Assembly: GCF_014206815.1 (NCBI RefSeq) | Contig: NZ_JACHNP010000002.1 | Span: forward strand, 372,001 to 436,000 | Length of the DNA: 64,000 bases | Reading direction: 5' to 3' | Source of the DNA: Xanthomonas sp. F10 | GTDB lineage: Bacteria; Pseudomonadota; Gammaproteobacteria; Xanthomonadales; Xanthomonadaceae | In this document: one piece after another, positions 54,209-63,890 of the stretch | Position numbering within the stretch: position 1 is the stretch's first letter | How the letters are laid out: each line of letters opens with the position of its first letter | Program-made: the position numbers and the translations under genes | The notes under the pieces: model-generated | The model's input: only the letters and a program-made list of their open reading frames with translations | Told to the model about the DNA's origin: nothing | The model's database searches: none

Positions 54209-55549
54209 ATGAAATTCCTGCGCGTGTTGCTGTTGACGAGCGTGGTGCTGGGCCTGAGCGGCTACGCACTGCTGCGCTATTACTTTCCGCCGGGGGCGCT
54301 GCATGCCCGCGGCTATGGCCGCGCGACCCTGGTGCATCCGCAGGGCGCGCCGCAGGGCCTGGTGATCCTGCTGGCCAGCGGCAGCCCGGCGCAGCGGCAG
54401 GCCGCTGCGCAGCGCATCGCCGCCAGCGGCGCGCTGGTCGCGGTGGTCGACGGCCAGCGCTATCTCAAGCACCTGCGCCGTGGCGGCCACGGGTGCGACA
54501 AGGCCTGGCACGACGCCGAGCAGTTGAGCCGGCGGCTGCAGCGGCAGTTGCACGGCGACAACTACTACCTGCCGTTGCTGGCCGGCACCGGTACGGCCGC
54601 CACGCTGGCCGGGCGCATCGTCGGGGCCGCGCCCACCGCGACCCTGGGCGGCGCCATCGGCGTGGCGCCGGCGCCGACCGAGGTCTGCGCCGGCACTGCC
54701 GCCGCCACCCCGGCGCAGGGCTTCGTCGACACCGTGGCGGCGCCGGCCGACGGCGGCGTGGATGCCGCGCTGGCGGCACGGGTCGCCGCGCACCTGCATG
54801 CGCGCGGCCGCGGCGGCGCGTTGGACGACCTGCCGCTGACCGAACTGCCGTCGAACATCCCGGGCGCGCCGCTGGCCATCGTGCTGTCCGGCGACGGCGG
54901 CTGGCGCGACATCGACAAGGGCATGGCCGAGGCCTTGCAGCGCCGCGGCGTCGCCGTGGTCGGCTGGGACAGCCTGCGCTACTTCTGGCGGGCCAAGCCG
55001 CCGGCGCGGGCCAGCGCCGACCTGAGCCGGGTCATCGCCTATTACCAGCAGCGCTGGCGGCCGCAGAAGATCCTGCTGGTCGGCTATTCCTTCGGCGCCA
55101 CCACGCTGCCGTTCATGGTCAACCGGCTGCCGCCGGCGCAGCGCGAGCAGGTCGGCTTGGTCGCATTGCTGGGCCTGGAGCACAAGGCCGATTTCCAGAT
55201 CCGCGTGCGCGGCTGGCTCAATCTCGGCGACGCCGACGACGCGCTGCCGGTGCTGCCGGAACTGGCGCGCATCGCCCCGGCGCAATTGCTGTGCGTGTAC
55301 GGCGACAAGGAAACCGACACACTCTGCCCGCAACTGCGCGCACGCGGCGCGGAGGTGGTGGTGTTGCACGGCGGTCACCATTTCGACCAGCACCCGGCCG
55401 GGCTGGCGACGATCGTCGACGACCGCTGGCAACAACTGTCCGCCGATGCGCAGCCCATCGCCGAATTGCGAACGCCGCCGCACCCCGCGCCGGCCGCAGC
55501 GTCGCCCTCGGCCACGCCGCAGCCAGCGCAGGGCGCACTCCGGCAATGA
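54209..55549 (+). CDS. virJ: VirJ/AcvB-family virulence protein
   Basis: A 446-residue exported protein of the VirJ/AcvB family, with an alpha/beta-hydrolase-like C-terminal domain. Residues 1-25 are a signal/anchor. Motifs are LSGDGGWRDIDKGMAEALQR, VGWDSLRYFWRAKPP and the nucleophile region VGYSFGATTLPF, with HGGHHFDQ near the end. In Agrobacterium AcvB supports virulence and hydrolyses lysyl-phosphatidylglycerol together with the LpiA/MprF system; no mprF is next to it here. It overlaps the GH28 gene by ATGA. Confidence 0.9.
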   Translation: MKFLRVLLLTSVVLGLSGYALLRYYFPPGALHARGYGRATLVHPQGAPQGLVILLASGSPAQRQAAAQRIAASGALVAVVDGQRYLKHLRRGGHGCDKAWHDAEQLSRRLQRQLHGDNYYLPLLAGTGTAATLAGRIVGAAPTATLGGAIGVAPAPTEVCAGTAAATPAQGFVDTVAAPADGGVDAALAARVAAHLHARGRGGALDDLPLTELPSNIPGAPLAIVLSGDGGWRDIDKGMAEALQRRGVAVVGWDSLRYFWRAKPPARASADLSRVIAYYQQRWRPQKILLVGYSFGATTLPFMVNRLPPAQREQVGLVALLGLEHKADFQIRVRGWLNLGDADDALPVLPELARIAPAQLLCVYGDKETDTLCPQLRARGAEVVVLHGGHHFDQHPAGLATIVDDRWQQLSADAQPIAELRTPPHPAPAAASPSATPQPAQGALRQ

Positions 55550-56976
55550 CCTCACCCATGCGCGCGGCGCTGCTGCTCGGCGGCCTGCTCGCCGCCGCTG
55601 CGTGCGGCAGTAGGGCGGCGACCGGCGATTCCCGCCGTGTCGTCGAACCGCGCCTGCCGCCGCTGTGCATGACCCTGGACGCGAGCTTGCAGGCACAGCA
55701 ACGCCGCTTCGCCGATGCGCAGGAACGCAACCCACCGGACACCGCGCGCATCCAGGCCGCGCTCGACCGCTGCGCCGACGGCGCGCACGGCATGGTGCTG
55801 CTGCGCGCCGGCCGCGGCACGGCCTTCCTCAGCGGGCCGTTGACGATGCGCAGCAACACCACGCTGGCGATCGACAGCGGCGTGACCCTGTTCGCCTCGC
55901 GCCAGCCCGCCGACTACCAGGTGCCCGGCCGCAGCGCCTGCGGCCAGGCGGCGACGCGCAGCGGCAGCTGCCGCGCGCTGATCACGCTGCAGGGGCGCGC
56001 CCTGGGCGTGATGGGCGTGCGCGACGCCGCCGGCCACCAGGGCAGCATCGACGGCCGCGGCGACCTGCCGATGCTCGGCGGCAGCGACAGCTGGTGGCAG
56101 TTCGCGCGCAGCGCCAAGGCCGCCGGCCTGACCCAGAACGCCCCCGACCTGATCCGCGCCCAGGACGTCGCCGATCTGCAGCTCTACCACCTCAACCTGC
56201 TCGACGCGCCGTACTTCCACCTGTTCGTGCACGGCGGCGACGGCGTCACCGTGTGGGGCGTGCGGGTCAGGGCGCCGGCCAACAGCCCCAACACCGACGG
56301 CCTGGATCTGGACAGCGTGCGCAACGCGACCCTGGCCGACAACGACGTGATGGCCGGCGACGACGGCGTCGCGATCAAGACCAGCGCGGCGCGTTCGGCC
56401 GACATCACCGTGCGCGACTCGCGCTTCTACGGCACCCACGGCATCTCCATCGGCAGCGAGGTGATGTACGGCGTCGGCAACGTGCTGGTGGACGGCAACA
56501 GCGTGGTCGGCCACGACGCCGACGGCATCGTCGCCACCGACAACTACGGCCTGCGCATCAAGACCGGCCTGGGCAAGGGCGGCCCGGTGCGCGACGTGCT
56601 CTACCGCAACACCTGCCTGTTCGGCGTGGCCAGGCCGCTGGTGATCACGCCGCTGTACGGCCACGACCACGGCGGCAGCAAAAGCGACAGCGTGCCCAGC
56701 TTCACCGGCATCGTGGTCGATGGATTGCGCGCGCAGGACACACCCGCCGGCAAGGGCAGCACGGTGCAGGGCTACAGCGCCGCGACGCCGCTGGACCTGG
56801 TGCTGGCGCACGTGGCCGCCGACGTCACCGCCCTGCATGCCAGCAACGCGCGCATCGGCGTGGACCAGTCCAACCTGCAACCGGGCGAGGACAGTAGCGC
56901 GGCCGCCACTTACGCGACCACGCTCGCAGGCTCGGTCCCGGCCTGCGCGCATGCGCCGGTGTTTCCGGCGCTGTAG
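55546..56976 (+). CDS. GH28 polygalacturonase lipoprotein
   Basis: A 476-residue glycoside hydrolase family 28 enzyme that cleaves polygalacturonic acid (pectin). All signature motifs are present: Asn249-Thr-Asp251, Asp272-Asp273 (GDDGVAIK), His298-Gly299 and Arg337-Ile-Lys339. The N-terminus has a lipobox-like AAAAC (Cys20), so the enzyme may be anchored rather than secreted free. It points to contact with plant cell walls. Translation is coupled to virJ (ATGA). An alternative ATG is at 55558. Confidence 0.93.
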   Translation: MTSPMRAALLLGGLLAAAACGSRAATGDSRRVVEPRLPPLCMTLDASLQAQQRRFADAQERNPPDTARIQAALDRCADGAHGMVLLRAGRGTAFLSGPLTMRSNTTLAIDSGVTLFASRQPADYQVPGRSACGQAATRSGSCRALITLQGRALGVMGVRDAAGHQGSIDGRGDLPMLGGSDSWWQFARSAKAAGLTQNAPDLIRAQDVADLQLYHLNLLDAPYFHLFVHGGDGVTVWGVRVRAPANSPNTDGLDLDSVRNATLADNDVMAGDDGVAIKTSAARSADITVRDSRFYGTHGISIGSEVMYGVGNVLVDGNSVVGHDADGIVATDNYGLRIKTGLGKGGPVRDVLYRNTCLFGVARPLVITPLYGHDHGGSKSDSVPSFTGIVVDGLRAQDTPAGKGSTVQGYSAATPLDLVLAHVAADVTALHASNARIGVDQSNLQPGEDSSAAATYATTLAGSVPACAHAPVFPAL

Positions 56977-57308
56977 CCCGCTGCGCTCTACACCTCGTGA
57001 GTCCCGGCTGGTTGTGCGAGACGCGACCAGGGGCGAATGCGCGGCGAGGGCGGTCCATGCCCATGCTGCTCGCGCGCTCCGTTGCGCGGCCTGCCGTCCG
57101 CTCGTTGCGAGAGCGCTATCACGCGGAGAATCTTGCGCCGCGCGGACGGGCGCTCCGGGCCGGCGTCTCACGTTGCGGCAGCGGCAACCCCGGAAGTGCA
57201 GGGAGCCCCAGGGAGAGAATGCTGCAGGCGCACTTGACCTGGAGCAAACTTCTTTTGTTTCATGGCGTTATTGGTAGAAATTCATCTTGAATCTGGTAGT
57301 CTGCCGGC
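56977..57308. other. Intergenic region with AT-rich patch before mltB
   Basis: About 330 bases with no gene. The end (57240-57300) is AT-rich, with CTTCTTTTGTTTCATGGCG and TTCATCTTGAATCTGGTAGT, and probably contains the mltB promoter. Confidence 0.4.
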
Positions 57309-58442
57309 ATGATCCGACGCTCGCTGATTTGCCTGCTCACGCTTGGCCTGGTCGCATGCGCGACCCAGCCCAAGGCGCCGCCTTCGCCGCCGCAGGCCAG
57401 CGCGCCGCCGCCGGCCCCACGCCCGGCACCGCCGGTCGAAGCCGCGCCCGAGGCGGTGCAGGCGCCGCCGGTGGACCTGACCCCGGTGCCGTTCGAGGTC
57501 GCCCGCGCCAACTTCGTCCGCGACACCGCGGCCAAGTACGGCATCGATCCGGCGCAGATCGAGGCGACCCTGGCGCAGGCGCAGTTCAAGGATGCGATCG
57601 TCGCGGCGATGTCGCGCCCGGCCGAGCGGGTCAAGCCGTGGAGCGAGTACCGGCCGATGTTCATCAGCCAGGCGCGCATCGACGGCGGCCGCGCGTTCCT
57701 GGCCACGCACCGCGACGAACTGCAGCGGGTGCAGGCGCGCACCGGCGTGCCGGCCGAGACCATCGTCGCGATCATCGGCGTGGAGACCAGCTACGGCAAG
57801 AACGCCGGTTCCTATCGCGTGCTGGACGCGCTGTACACGCTGGCGTTCCGCTATCCGCGCAGCGGCGATCCGGCCAAGCTCGAGCGCGAAGTGCGCCGCG
57901 AGCTGTTCTTCCGCGATGAGCTCGGCCAGCTGTTCGCGCTGGCGCGCGAGGAGAACCTGGACATCACCACGCTGATCGGCAGCTATGCCGGCGCGATGGG
58001 CCTGGGCCAGTTCATGCCCTCCAGCTACCGCCAGTTCGCGGTGGACGGCGACGGCGACGGCAAGCGCAACCTGTTCACCGACTACGACGACGCGTTCTCG
58101 TCCATCGCCAACTACTTCGTCAAGAAGGGCGGCTGGGTGCGCGACGGGCTGGTCGCGGTGCCGGCCACGCTGCGTCCCGGTGCCGAGGAATTCAATCCGA
58201 CCGACTGGACGCCGACCTACACCCTGGCCGACCTGGCCGCGCGCGGCTACACGCCGACCGTGCCGGTACCGGCTGGCGCCACCGCCACCCCGATCGCGCT
58301 CGACGGCAGCGCCGGCAAGCAGTACTGGCTGGGCTTCCAGAACTACTACGCGATCACCCGCTACAACAATTCCAAGATGTACGCGATGGCCGTGTACCAA
58401 CTGTCCCAGGCCATCGCCGGCAAGGAGTTACCACCGGCATGA
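57309..58442 (+). CDS. mltB: Lytic murein transglycosylase B
   Basis: MltB cleaves the MurNAc-GlcNAc bond to give anhydro-muropeptides. The 377-residue lipoprotein (lipobox LVAC, Cys17; Pro/Ala linker to about 60) has the catalytic Glu159 in GVETSYGKN, and YAGAMGLGQFMPSSYRQFAVDG. It overlaps rlpA by ATGA and belongs to the cell-wall gene group downstream of the rod cluster. Confidence 0.95.
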   Translation: MIRRSLICLLTLGLVACATQPKAPPSPPQASAPPPAPRPAPPVEAAPEAVQAPPVDLTPVPFEVARANFVRDTAAKYGIDPAQIEATLAQAQFKDAIVAAMSRPAERVKPWSEYRPMFISQARIDGGRAFLATHRDELQRVQARTGVPAETIVAIIGVETSYGKNAGSYRVLDALYTLAFRYPRSGDPAKLEREVRRELFFRDELGQLFALAREENLDITTLIGSYAGAMGLGQFMPSSYRQFAVDGDGDGKRNLFTDYDDAFSSIANYFVKKGGWVRDGLVAVPATLRPGAEEFNPTDWTPTYTLADLAARGYTPTVPVPAGATATPIALDGSAGKQYWLGFQNYYAITRYNNSKMYAMAVYQLSQAIAGKELPPA

Positions 58443-59923
58443 ACCCGAACGCGCTGCTCCGGATCGCTCCCGTCGTCGCTGTGCTGGCGCTGGCCGCCTG
58501 CAGCAGCGCCCCGAAGAAGACCGCCGGCGGCGCCGGGCCCGGCATCCGGGTCGAGGGCAAGGGCCCGGCGCACGTCGCCACCGGCTGCCCCTCGACCTCG
58601 CCCTACGCGCCGGCCAAGGAAGACCCGTCCAAGCGCGGCAACTACACCGCCGGCGGCCTGTACGCGCCCGGCGTGCGCGACACCACCCCGGACTACGTGC
58701 CCAACGTCGCCTGCATCCCCGAGCCGCTGGTCACCGACGAGCCGCGGTCGGCGATCGGCAACCGCTCCCCGTACATGGTGCTGGGCCGCGAGTACGTGGT
58801 CATCGACGATCCGCACAGCTACGTCGAGCGTGGCACCGCCTCGTACTACGGCAGCAAGTTCCATGGCCGGCTGACCTCCAACCGCGAGGTCTACGACATG
58901 TACGCGTTCACCGCCGCGCACAAGACCCTGCCGCTGCCCAGCTTTGCCCTGGTCACCAACCTGGACAACGGCGAATCGGTGGTGGTGCGGATCAACGACC
59001 GCGGCCCGTTCCACGACGACCGGCTGATCGACCTGAGCTACGCGGCCGCGGTCAAGCTCGGCATCACCGGCAAGGGCACCGGCCGCGTGGAAGTGCGCGG
59101 ACTGACCCCGGCCGACAACGGCGACCTGCTGGCGCGGCGCCGCACCGGCCGTGCGCCGGCGACGCTGCTGGCCAGCGCGCGTAGCGATACCGTCACGCGC
59201 GATCCCGCCGCGGTGCGGCGCGCGGCGCAGATGGACGATTTGGTGAAGGCCCTGCCGGCGAAGTCGGCCGGATCGGCCGGCACCACGGTGGCCGCTGCCA
59301 CGACCGTGCCGGCGCGTGCCGCCACGTCCGCGGTCGCCGCGCCCACCGCGGCAGCGGCGACGGCCACGGCCGCGGCGCTGCCGGAAGGCGAGCGGTGGCG
59401 CTATCGCGTCCAGGACGCGCCGGGCCGGGTCGGCGACGCCGACCGCTTCGACGCCTGGATGAAGTCGCGCGGCGTGCGCGTGGCCACCGGCAAGCCGGGC
59501 ACGCCCGCCCCCAGCGTGGCCGCGGCGAGCACGCCGGGGCGCGGCTCACGCGGCACCGCGACCGCCACGCCCACTGCCGCACCTGCAGCCGCCGTGGCCG
59601 CGCCGAGCGTTGCGGTGGCGACGCCGGCAACGCCGCCCAGGGCGGTCGCCACAGTCGCTCCGCGCGCCGAGGCCGACAGCGCGCGCGGGCCGCTCGGTAT
59701 CCTGCTGCAGGTGGCCAGCTTCGCCAGCCGCGAGAACGCCAACCGCGCGCTGTCGCAACTGGCCTCGGCCGGCATCGTCGGCGCCAGCGTCAGCGATATC
59801 GTCTCCGGTGGCCGGACCCTGTGGCGGCTGCGGGTGGCCGCCGAGGACCATGGTCGCGCCGCGGAACTGGCCGCGCGCATCGCCGGCCTGGGCTTCGGCC
59901 GGCCGCAGATCGTCAAGGATTGA
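58439..59923 (+). CDS. rlpA: RlpA septal lytic transglycosylase with SPOR domain
   Basis: A 494-residue lipoprotein (lipobox ALAAC). The double-psi beta-barrel domain (about 120-230) has ERGTASYYGSKFHGRLTSNR and the catalytic-type INDRGPFHDDRLIDLS. A long Ala/Thr-rich linker leads to a C-terminal SPOR domain (LLQVASFASRENANRALSQL), which targets denuded septal glycans. RlpA cuts naked glycan strands. Forms an operon with mltB and perhaps dacC. Confidence 0.93.
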   Translation: MNPNALLRIAPVVAVLALAACSSAPKKTAGGAGPGIRVEGKGPAHVATGCPSTSPYAPAKEDPSKRGNYTAGGLYAPGVRDTTPDYVPNVACIPEPLVTDEPRSAIGNRSPYMVLGREYVVIDDPHSYVERGTASYYGSKFHGRLTSNREVYDMYAFTAAHKTLPLPSFALVTNLDNGESVVVRINDRGPFHDDRLIDLSYAAAVKLGITGKGTGRVEVRGLTPADNGDLLARRRTGRAPATLLASARSDTVTRDPAAVRRAAQMDDLVKALPAKSAGSAGTTVAAATTVPARAATSAVAAPTAAAATATAAALPEGERWRYRVQDAPGRVGDADRFDAWMKSRGVRVATGKPGTPAPSVAAASTPGRGSRGTATATPTAAPAAAVAAPSVAVATPATPPRAVATVAPRAEADSARGPLGILLQVASFASRENANRALSQLASAGIVGASVSDIVSGGRTLWRLRVAAEDHGRAAELAARIAGLGFGRPQIVKD

Positions 59924-60073
59924 GGCGTCGCGCCCGCGGCTGCGGGCGTGCGGCCATGCCGATGGCTTAACGCCGGGTCGTGGCGGCAGCGTGTGTGCGT
60001 CTGCCCGGGCGCCGGCTCGGCCTACAATGTCGCGTTTTCCATCGGCCTTCGGGCCCGCCAGGAGTCGTTTTAG

Positions 60074-61285
60074 ATGAAATTCCGCTTCGCCGTCGCTGCC
60101 GTGGCCACGTTCGCCGTCGGCCTGGTTTCCGCGCAGACGCCCGGTCCGGTTCCCGCGCCGCCGGCCGCCGCTGCCGCCGCTCCGGCCACCGTGGCGATCC
60201 CGCCCGCGCCGAAGCCGGCCGTCTCCAAGTCCTGGGTGCTGATGGATTACGCCACCGGCCAGGTGCTGGCCGGCGAGAACGAACACGAACGCGTGGCCCC
60301 GGCCAGCATCACCAAGGTGATGACCTCGTACGTGATCGCGGCCGAACTGAAGCTGGGCAAGATCACCCGCGACGACCAGGTCATGCTCAGCGAGCGCGCC
60401 TGGCGCGAGGGTGGCGCCGGCACCGACGGCAGCTACAGCGGCTTCCCGGTCAACAAGACCGCGCGCCTGGAAGACATGGAAAAGGGCATGGCGATCCAGT
60501 CCGGCAACGACGCGGCGATCGCGCTGGCCGAACATACCGCCGGCAGCGAGGAAGCCTTCGCGTCGCTGATGAACGAGTACGCGAAGAAGATCGGCATGAC
60601 CGGTTCGCACTTCGTCAACGCCCACGGCCTGTCGGCCGAAGGCCACTACACCACCGCCTACGATCTGGCGCTGCTGGGCCGGGCGATGGTGCGCGACTAC
60701 CCGGAAACCTACGCGTACAACAAGATCAAGGAATTCCGCGTCGGCGACATCACCCAGCCGAACCGCAACCTGCTGCTGTGGCGCGACCCCAGCGTGGACG
60801 GCATCAAGACCGGCCACACCTCCGAAGCCGGCTACTGCCTGCTCAGCTCGGCCAAGCGCGGCGACCAGCGCCTGATCGCGGTGGTGATGGGCGACAGCTC
60901 CGAGAAGCAGCGCGCCGAGGACAGCCTGGCGCTGCTGAACTGGGGCTTCCGCTTCTTCGAGACCCACAGCCTGTACGAGCCGGGCAAGCAGGTCGCGCAG
61001 CAGCGCGTGTGGAAGGGCACCGAGAAGCAGGTGCTGCTGGGCGTGGCGCAGCCGCTGCTGGTCAGCGTGCCGCGTGGCCGCTACAACGAACTGAAGCCCT
61101 CGATCGAAGTGCCCAAGACCCTGGAGGCCCCGATCAAGCAGGGCCAGGCGATCGGCATGGTCAAGGTGACCCTGGACGGCAAGGTGGTGGCGCAGGCCCC
61201 GCTGGTGGCGCTGAAGGCGGTCGACGAGGCCGGCTTCTTCAAGCGTCTGTGGGACAGCTTCTGGATGTGGTGGGAATCGGAATAA
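60074..61285 (+). CDS. dacC: D-alanyl-D-alanine carboxypeptidase (PBP5/6 family)
   Basis: A periplasmic class C PBP that removes the terminal D-Ala from pentapeptides. The 403-residue protein has a signal peptide (ending VSAQ), an Ala/Pro linker, and Ser78-x-x-Lys81 (ASITKVMTSYV), SGN (QSGNDAAIALAEHTAG) and KTG (GIKTGHTSEAGYC). The C-terminal WMWWESE amphipathic end fits membrane attachment. An intrinsic terminator follows. The name dacC rather than dacA is a convention choice. Confidence 0.95.
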   Translation: MKFRFAVAAVATFAVGLVSAQTPGPVPAPPAAAAAAPATVAIPPAPKPAVSKSWVLMDYATGQVLAGENEHERVAPASITKVMTSYVIAAELKLGKITRDDQVMLSERAWREGGAGTDGSYSGFPVNKTARLEDMEKGMAIQSGNDAAIALAEHTAGSEEAFASLMNEYAKKIGMTGSHFVNAHGLSAEGHYTTAYDLALLGRAMVRDYPETYAYNKIKEFRVGDITQPNRNLLLWRDPSVDGIKTGHTSEAGYCLLSSAKRGDQRLIAVVMGDSSEKQRAEDSLALLNWGFRFFETHSLYEPGKQVAQQRVWKGTEKQVLLGVAQPLLVSVPRGRYNELKPSIEVPKTLEAPIKQGQAIGMVKVTLDGKVVAQAPLVALKAVDEAGFFKRLWDSFWMWWESE

Positions 61286-61295
61286 GTTCCTCGCG

Positions 61296-61323
61296 AAAAA
61301 AGCCGGCTGACGCCGGCTTTTTT
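61296..61323 (+). terminator. Intrinsic terminator of dacC
   Basis: AAAAAAGCCGGC and GCCGGCTTTTTT pair around TGAC, 10 bases after the stop. Because both arms end in A/T runs it could act in both directions. Confidence 0.92.
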
Positions 61324-61324
61324 C

Positions 61325-61501
61325 TTGGGGATTGGGGATTCGGGATTGGTGGCAACAGCGCGTGCGTGCCGCCTCTCGCTCTTCGTAGGAGCGGCTTCAG
61401 CCGCGACGCCTTACCGATAAAGCGTCGCGGCTGAAGCCGCTCCTACGGCACTGCGCGCTCGCGAAGACCTCGAATCCCTAATCCCGACTCCCTAATCCCG
61501 G
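61325..61501. repeat. GGGATT-type element with a REP pair nested inside
   Basis: Left arm 61325-61349 (TTGGGGATTGGGGATTCGGG) and right arm 61470-61501 (CGAATCCCTAATCCCGACTC then CCTAATCCC). Inside it lies a complete REP-like GTAG inverted pair, left 61385-61407 and right 61424-61446. The outer right arm abuts the stop codon of the LpxR gene. Confidence 0.85.
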
Positions 61502-61504
61502 CGG

Positions 61505-62560
61505 TTAAAGCCGCCTGCTCACCGTAAAACTCCCGAACACCGGCGTCTGCCGCTGCAGGTCGAACTCGCGGGTGCGCCAGTAGCGGGCGAGCGCGAACTT
61601 CCATTTGCCGCGCATCACCGCCAGGCCGATGCCGGCGTCGCCGACGAAGGGGCGCTTCTTCACGCTGTGGCTGTCGCGGAAGGTGTTGCCGTCCAGGGTG
61701 ATGTCGCGCAGCACCCAGCGGCCGTCGCTGGTCACGAACAGGTGCGCCGACCAGCCGCTGCCGACGCTGCTGGCCGGCGGGGCGACGTTTTCGCCGGCGG
61801 GGCGCAGCGGCGAACTGCCGAAATCGTCGGGCAGCTTCCAGCCCAGGCGCAGTTCCATGCCGGCATTGGCGTGGGTATCCAGTGTGCCCAGCGCGCCGCC
61901 CCAGTGGCTGATCGCGTCCCACCCCCAGCCGTCGCGGCTGCCGTCGCCGGACCAGCGGCGCAGGCGTTCGTGCAGCACGCGGAACACCGGTTCGTCGTGC
62001 AACTGGTTGTCCCAGCCCTGGAACTTGGCGTCGCCGAGCAGTTCGTGCACTGCATCCTGCACCTGCTTGCCCTGCGCCGACGGGCCGATCAGGCCTAGGG
62101 TGAGTTGCGTGGTGCGCAGGCGCTCGTCGTTGCGCGCGTTGTAGCCGATGTTCATCAGCAACAGGCCGGCGTAGGGACGATCGTCCTCGATCAGGTCGCG
62201 GCGGGTCTTGTCGGTGGGGGTGAACAGCGCCTGGCCGATCGCGAAGGTCATGTTGCGCTGGGTGAAGTCGCTGTTCGGCTGCAACCATGTCAGAGAGCGG
62301 TTCACCGCCCGCGCCAACCGCGGCAGGCAGGGGTCGTCGGTGTAGTCGCGCAGATTCGGCGAGACCAGGATCAGGCCGAACCCGTTGGTATAGCCCTGGT
62401 CCTGGCCGGCGCCGCCGAACAGGTCGTTGTCGACGCGGAAGTTGACCGTCGGCGCGGTCGCTTCCAGGGTGTCGCGTGGGCATTGCGCGGTGGCCGCTGC
62501 GGGCGCGGCGATGAGGGCGAGGGCAACAGCCAGCGGAAGAAGCGGGCGCGATGACGGCAT
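61505..62560 (-). CDS. lpxR: LpxR-like lipid A deacylase (DUF2219)
   Basis: LpxR removes the 3'-acyloxyacyl group from lipid A in the outer membrane. The 351-residue protein has a signal peptide (LPLAVALALIAAPAAATA), the active-site strand NFRVDNDLFGG followed by QGYTNGFGLIL, and the family block AIGQALFTPTDKT then DDRPYAGLLLMNIGY. It ends in the typical barrel strand SFTVSRRL. ATG 62560 starts the signal peptide. Convergent with dacC. Confidence 0.9.
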   Translation of the reverse strand: MPSSRPLLPLAVALALIAAPAAATAQCPRDTLEATAPTVNFRVDNDLFGGAGQDQGYTNGFGLILVSPNLRDYTDDPCLPRLARAVNRSLTWLQPNSDFTQRNMTFAIGQALFTPTDKTRRDLIEDDRPYAGLLLMNIGYNARNDERLRTTQLTLGLIGPSAQGKQVQDAVHELLGDAKFQGWDNQLHDEPVFRVLHERLRRWSGDGSRDGWGWDAISHWGGALGTLDTHANAGMELRLGWKLPDDFGSSPLRPAGENVAPPASSVGSGWSAHLFVTSDGRWVLRDITLDGNTFRDSHSVKKRPFVGDAGIGLAVMRGKWKFALARYWRTREFDLQRQTPVFGSFTVSRRL

Positions 62561-62894
62561 GAATGGCGTCTCTGTTCGGAGGAGGGGGACGGCGCCGCCC
62601 GCCCGCCGCCGGTGGCAGGGGTGAACAGCAGGGACCATGAACGCAGCCCGTGCGACAAGGATAGGTGTATGCGCGTCGGCGGACAAATTCGTCCGCTTGG
62701 GTTTGTCCGTCCCATTTGCCCGCTTGCCGTGTGAAGGCGGTAGTGCGACGTGCGAGCAGGAAGCCAATGCACCTGCGCGCAGGGGCATTGGCGCCTGACC
62801 TGCCGGGCGCCTCGGACGCGCCGGCGCCGAGGGCTGCTTCGCTATCCACCGGCGCGGCCTTGGGTTTGCCCGGCGCCGGCCCGATAATGCGGGC
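62561..62894. other. Divergent promoter region of lpxR and ybeD
   Basis: About 330 bases between divergent genes. No coding frame or repeat is convincing. The patch 62655-62700 (GACAAGGATAGGTGTATGCG) is a possible promoter region. Confidence 0.35.
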
Positions 62895-63173
62895 ATGGAC
62901 ATCACTTCCGACAACCCCGATCACGGTTTCCAGTTCCCCGGCGTGTTCGAACTCAGCGCCATGGGTACCGCCAACACCGGCCTGGAGGCCGAACTGCCGC
63001 GCCTGCTCGTCGCCGCCGGCGTGGAGGTGATGGAGGAGCGCATCAGCTGGAAGCATTCGTCCAACGGCAAGTACGTGTCGGTCCGCATCGCCTTTCGCGC
63101 CGTCGACCGCGCTCAGTACGACGCCGCGCACCAGGCGCTGCGCGAGCACCCGGAAGTGAAGTGGACGCTGTAG
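62895..63173 (+). CDS. ybeD: DUF493 (YbeD-like) protein
   Basis: A 92-residue ferredoxin-like-fold protein of the DUF493/YbeD family: [20 protein letters not shown] and [20 protein letters not shown] are typical. It is normally encoded next to lipB, as here, and ACT-like regulation of lipoate attachment has been suggested. It overlaps the lipB start by 13 bases. Confidence 0.93.
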   Translation: MDITSDNPDHGFQFPGVFELSAMGTANTGLEAELPRLLVAAGVEVMEERISWKHSSNGKYVSVRIAFRAVDRAQYDAAHQALREHPEVKWTL

Positions 63174-63868
63174 CCGAGGACGCGCCGCTGGCGCCGGCAC
63201 CGACACTGCCGCCGTGCCGGGTGCGCCAACTCGGCCGCCAGCCCTACGAGCCGGTGTGGCGGGCGATGCAGCGCTTCACCGACGCGCGCGACGAGGCCAC
63301 GCCCGACGAACTGTGGGTGGTCGAACACGACCCGGTGTTCACCCTCGGCCAGGCCGGCAAGCCGGAACACGTGCTGGCGCCCGGCGACATTCCGGTGCTG
63401 CAGGTCGATCGCGGCGGGCAGGTCACCTACCATGGCCCCGGCCAGTTGGTGGTGTACCCGCTGCTGGACCTGCGCCGGCTGCACATCGGCGTGCGCGACT
63501 ACGTGTGCCGGATCGAGCAGGCGATCATCGACACCCTCGACGAATGGAACATCCTCGGCCAGCGCCGCGAGGGCGCGCCGGGCGTCTACGTCGGCGGCGC
63601 CAAGGTCGCCGCGCTCGGCATCCGCGTGCGCCGCGGCTGCACCTTCCACGGCCTGTCGTTCAACGTGGCGATGGACCTGGAGCCGTTCCACCGGATCAAT
63701 CCCTGCGGCTACCAGGGCCTGCAGGTGACCGCGGTGCTAGACTTGGGCGGTCCCTCCGGCATGCAGGCGGTCACTCCGGTCCTGCTGGCCCAACTGGCGC
63801 GCCAGTTCGGGCTGACCCTGCAGCCGCTCGACGCCTTGCCCGATCTCTCGTTCACGCACGCGGCCTGA
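63161..63868 (+). CDS. lipB: Octanoyltransferase LipB
   Basis: LipB transfers octanoyl from acyl carrier protein to lipoyl domains. The 235-residue protein has [37 protein letters not shown], the catalytic Lys in [11 protein letters not shown] and the catalytic Cys in INPCGYQGL. The GTG at 63161 lies inside ybeD, so the two are coupled. lipA follows 22 bases on. Confidence 0.96.
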   Translation: MDAVAEDAPLAPAPTLPPCRVRQLGRQPYEPVWRAMQRFTDARDEATPDELWVVEHDPVFTLGQAGKPEHVLAPGDIPVLQVDRGGQVTYHGPGQLVVYPLLDLRRLHIGVRDYVCRIEQAIIDTLDEWNILGQRREGAPGVYVGGAKVAALGIRVRRGCTFHGLSFNVAMDLEPFHRINPCGYQGLQVTAVLDLGGPSGMQAVTPVLLAQLARQFGLTLQPLDALPDLSFTHAA

Positions 63869-63890
63869 CCGCCTGCCCGCCGACCACGCC

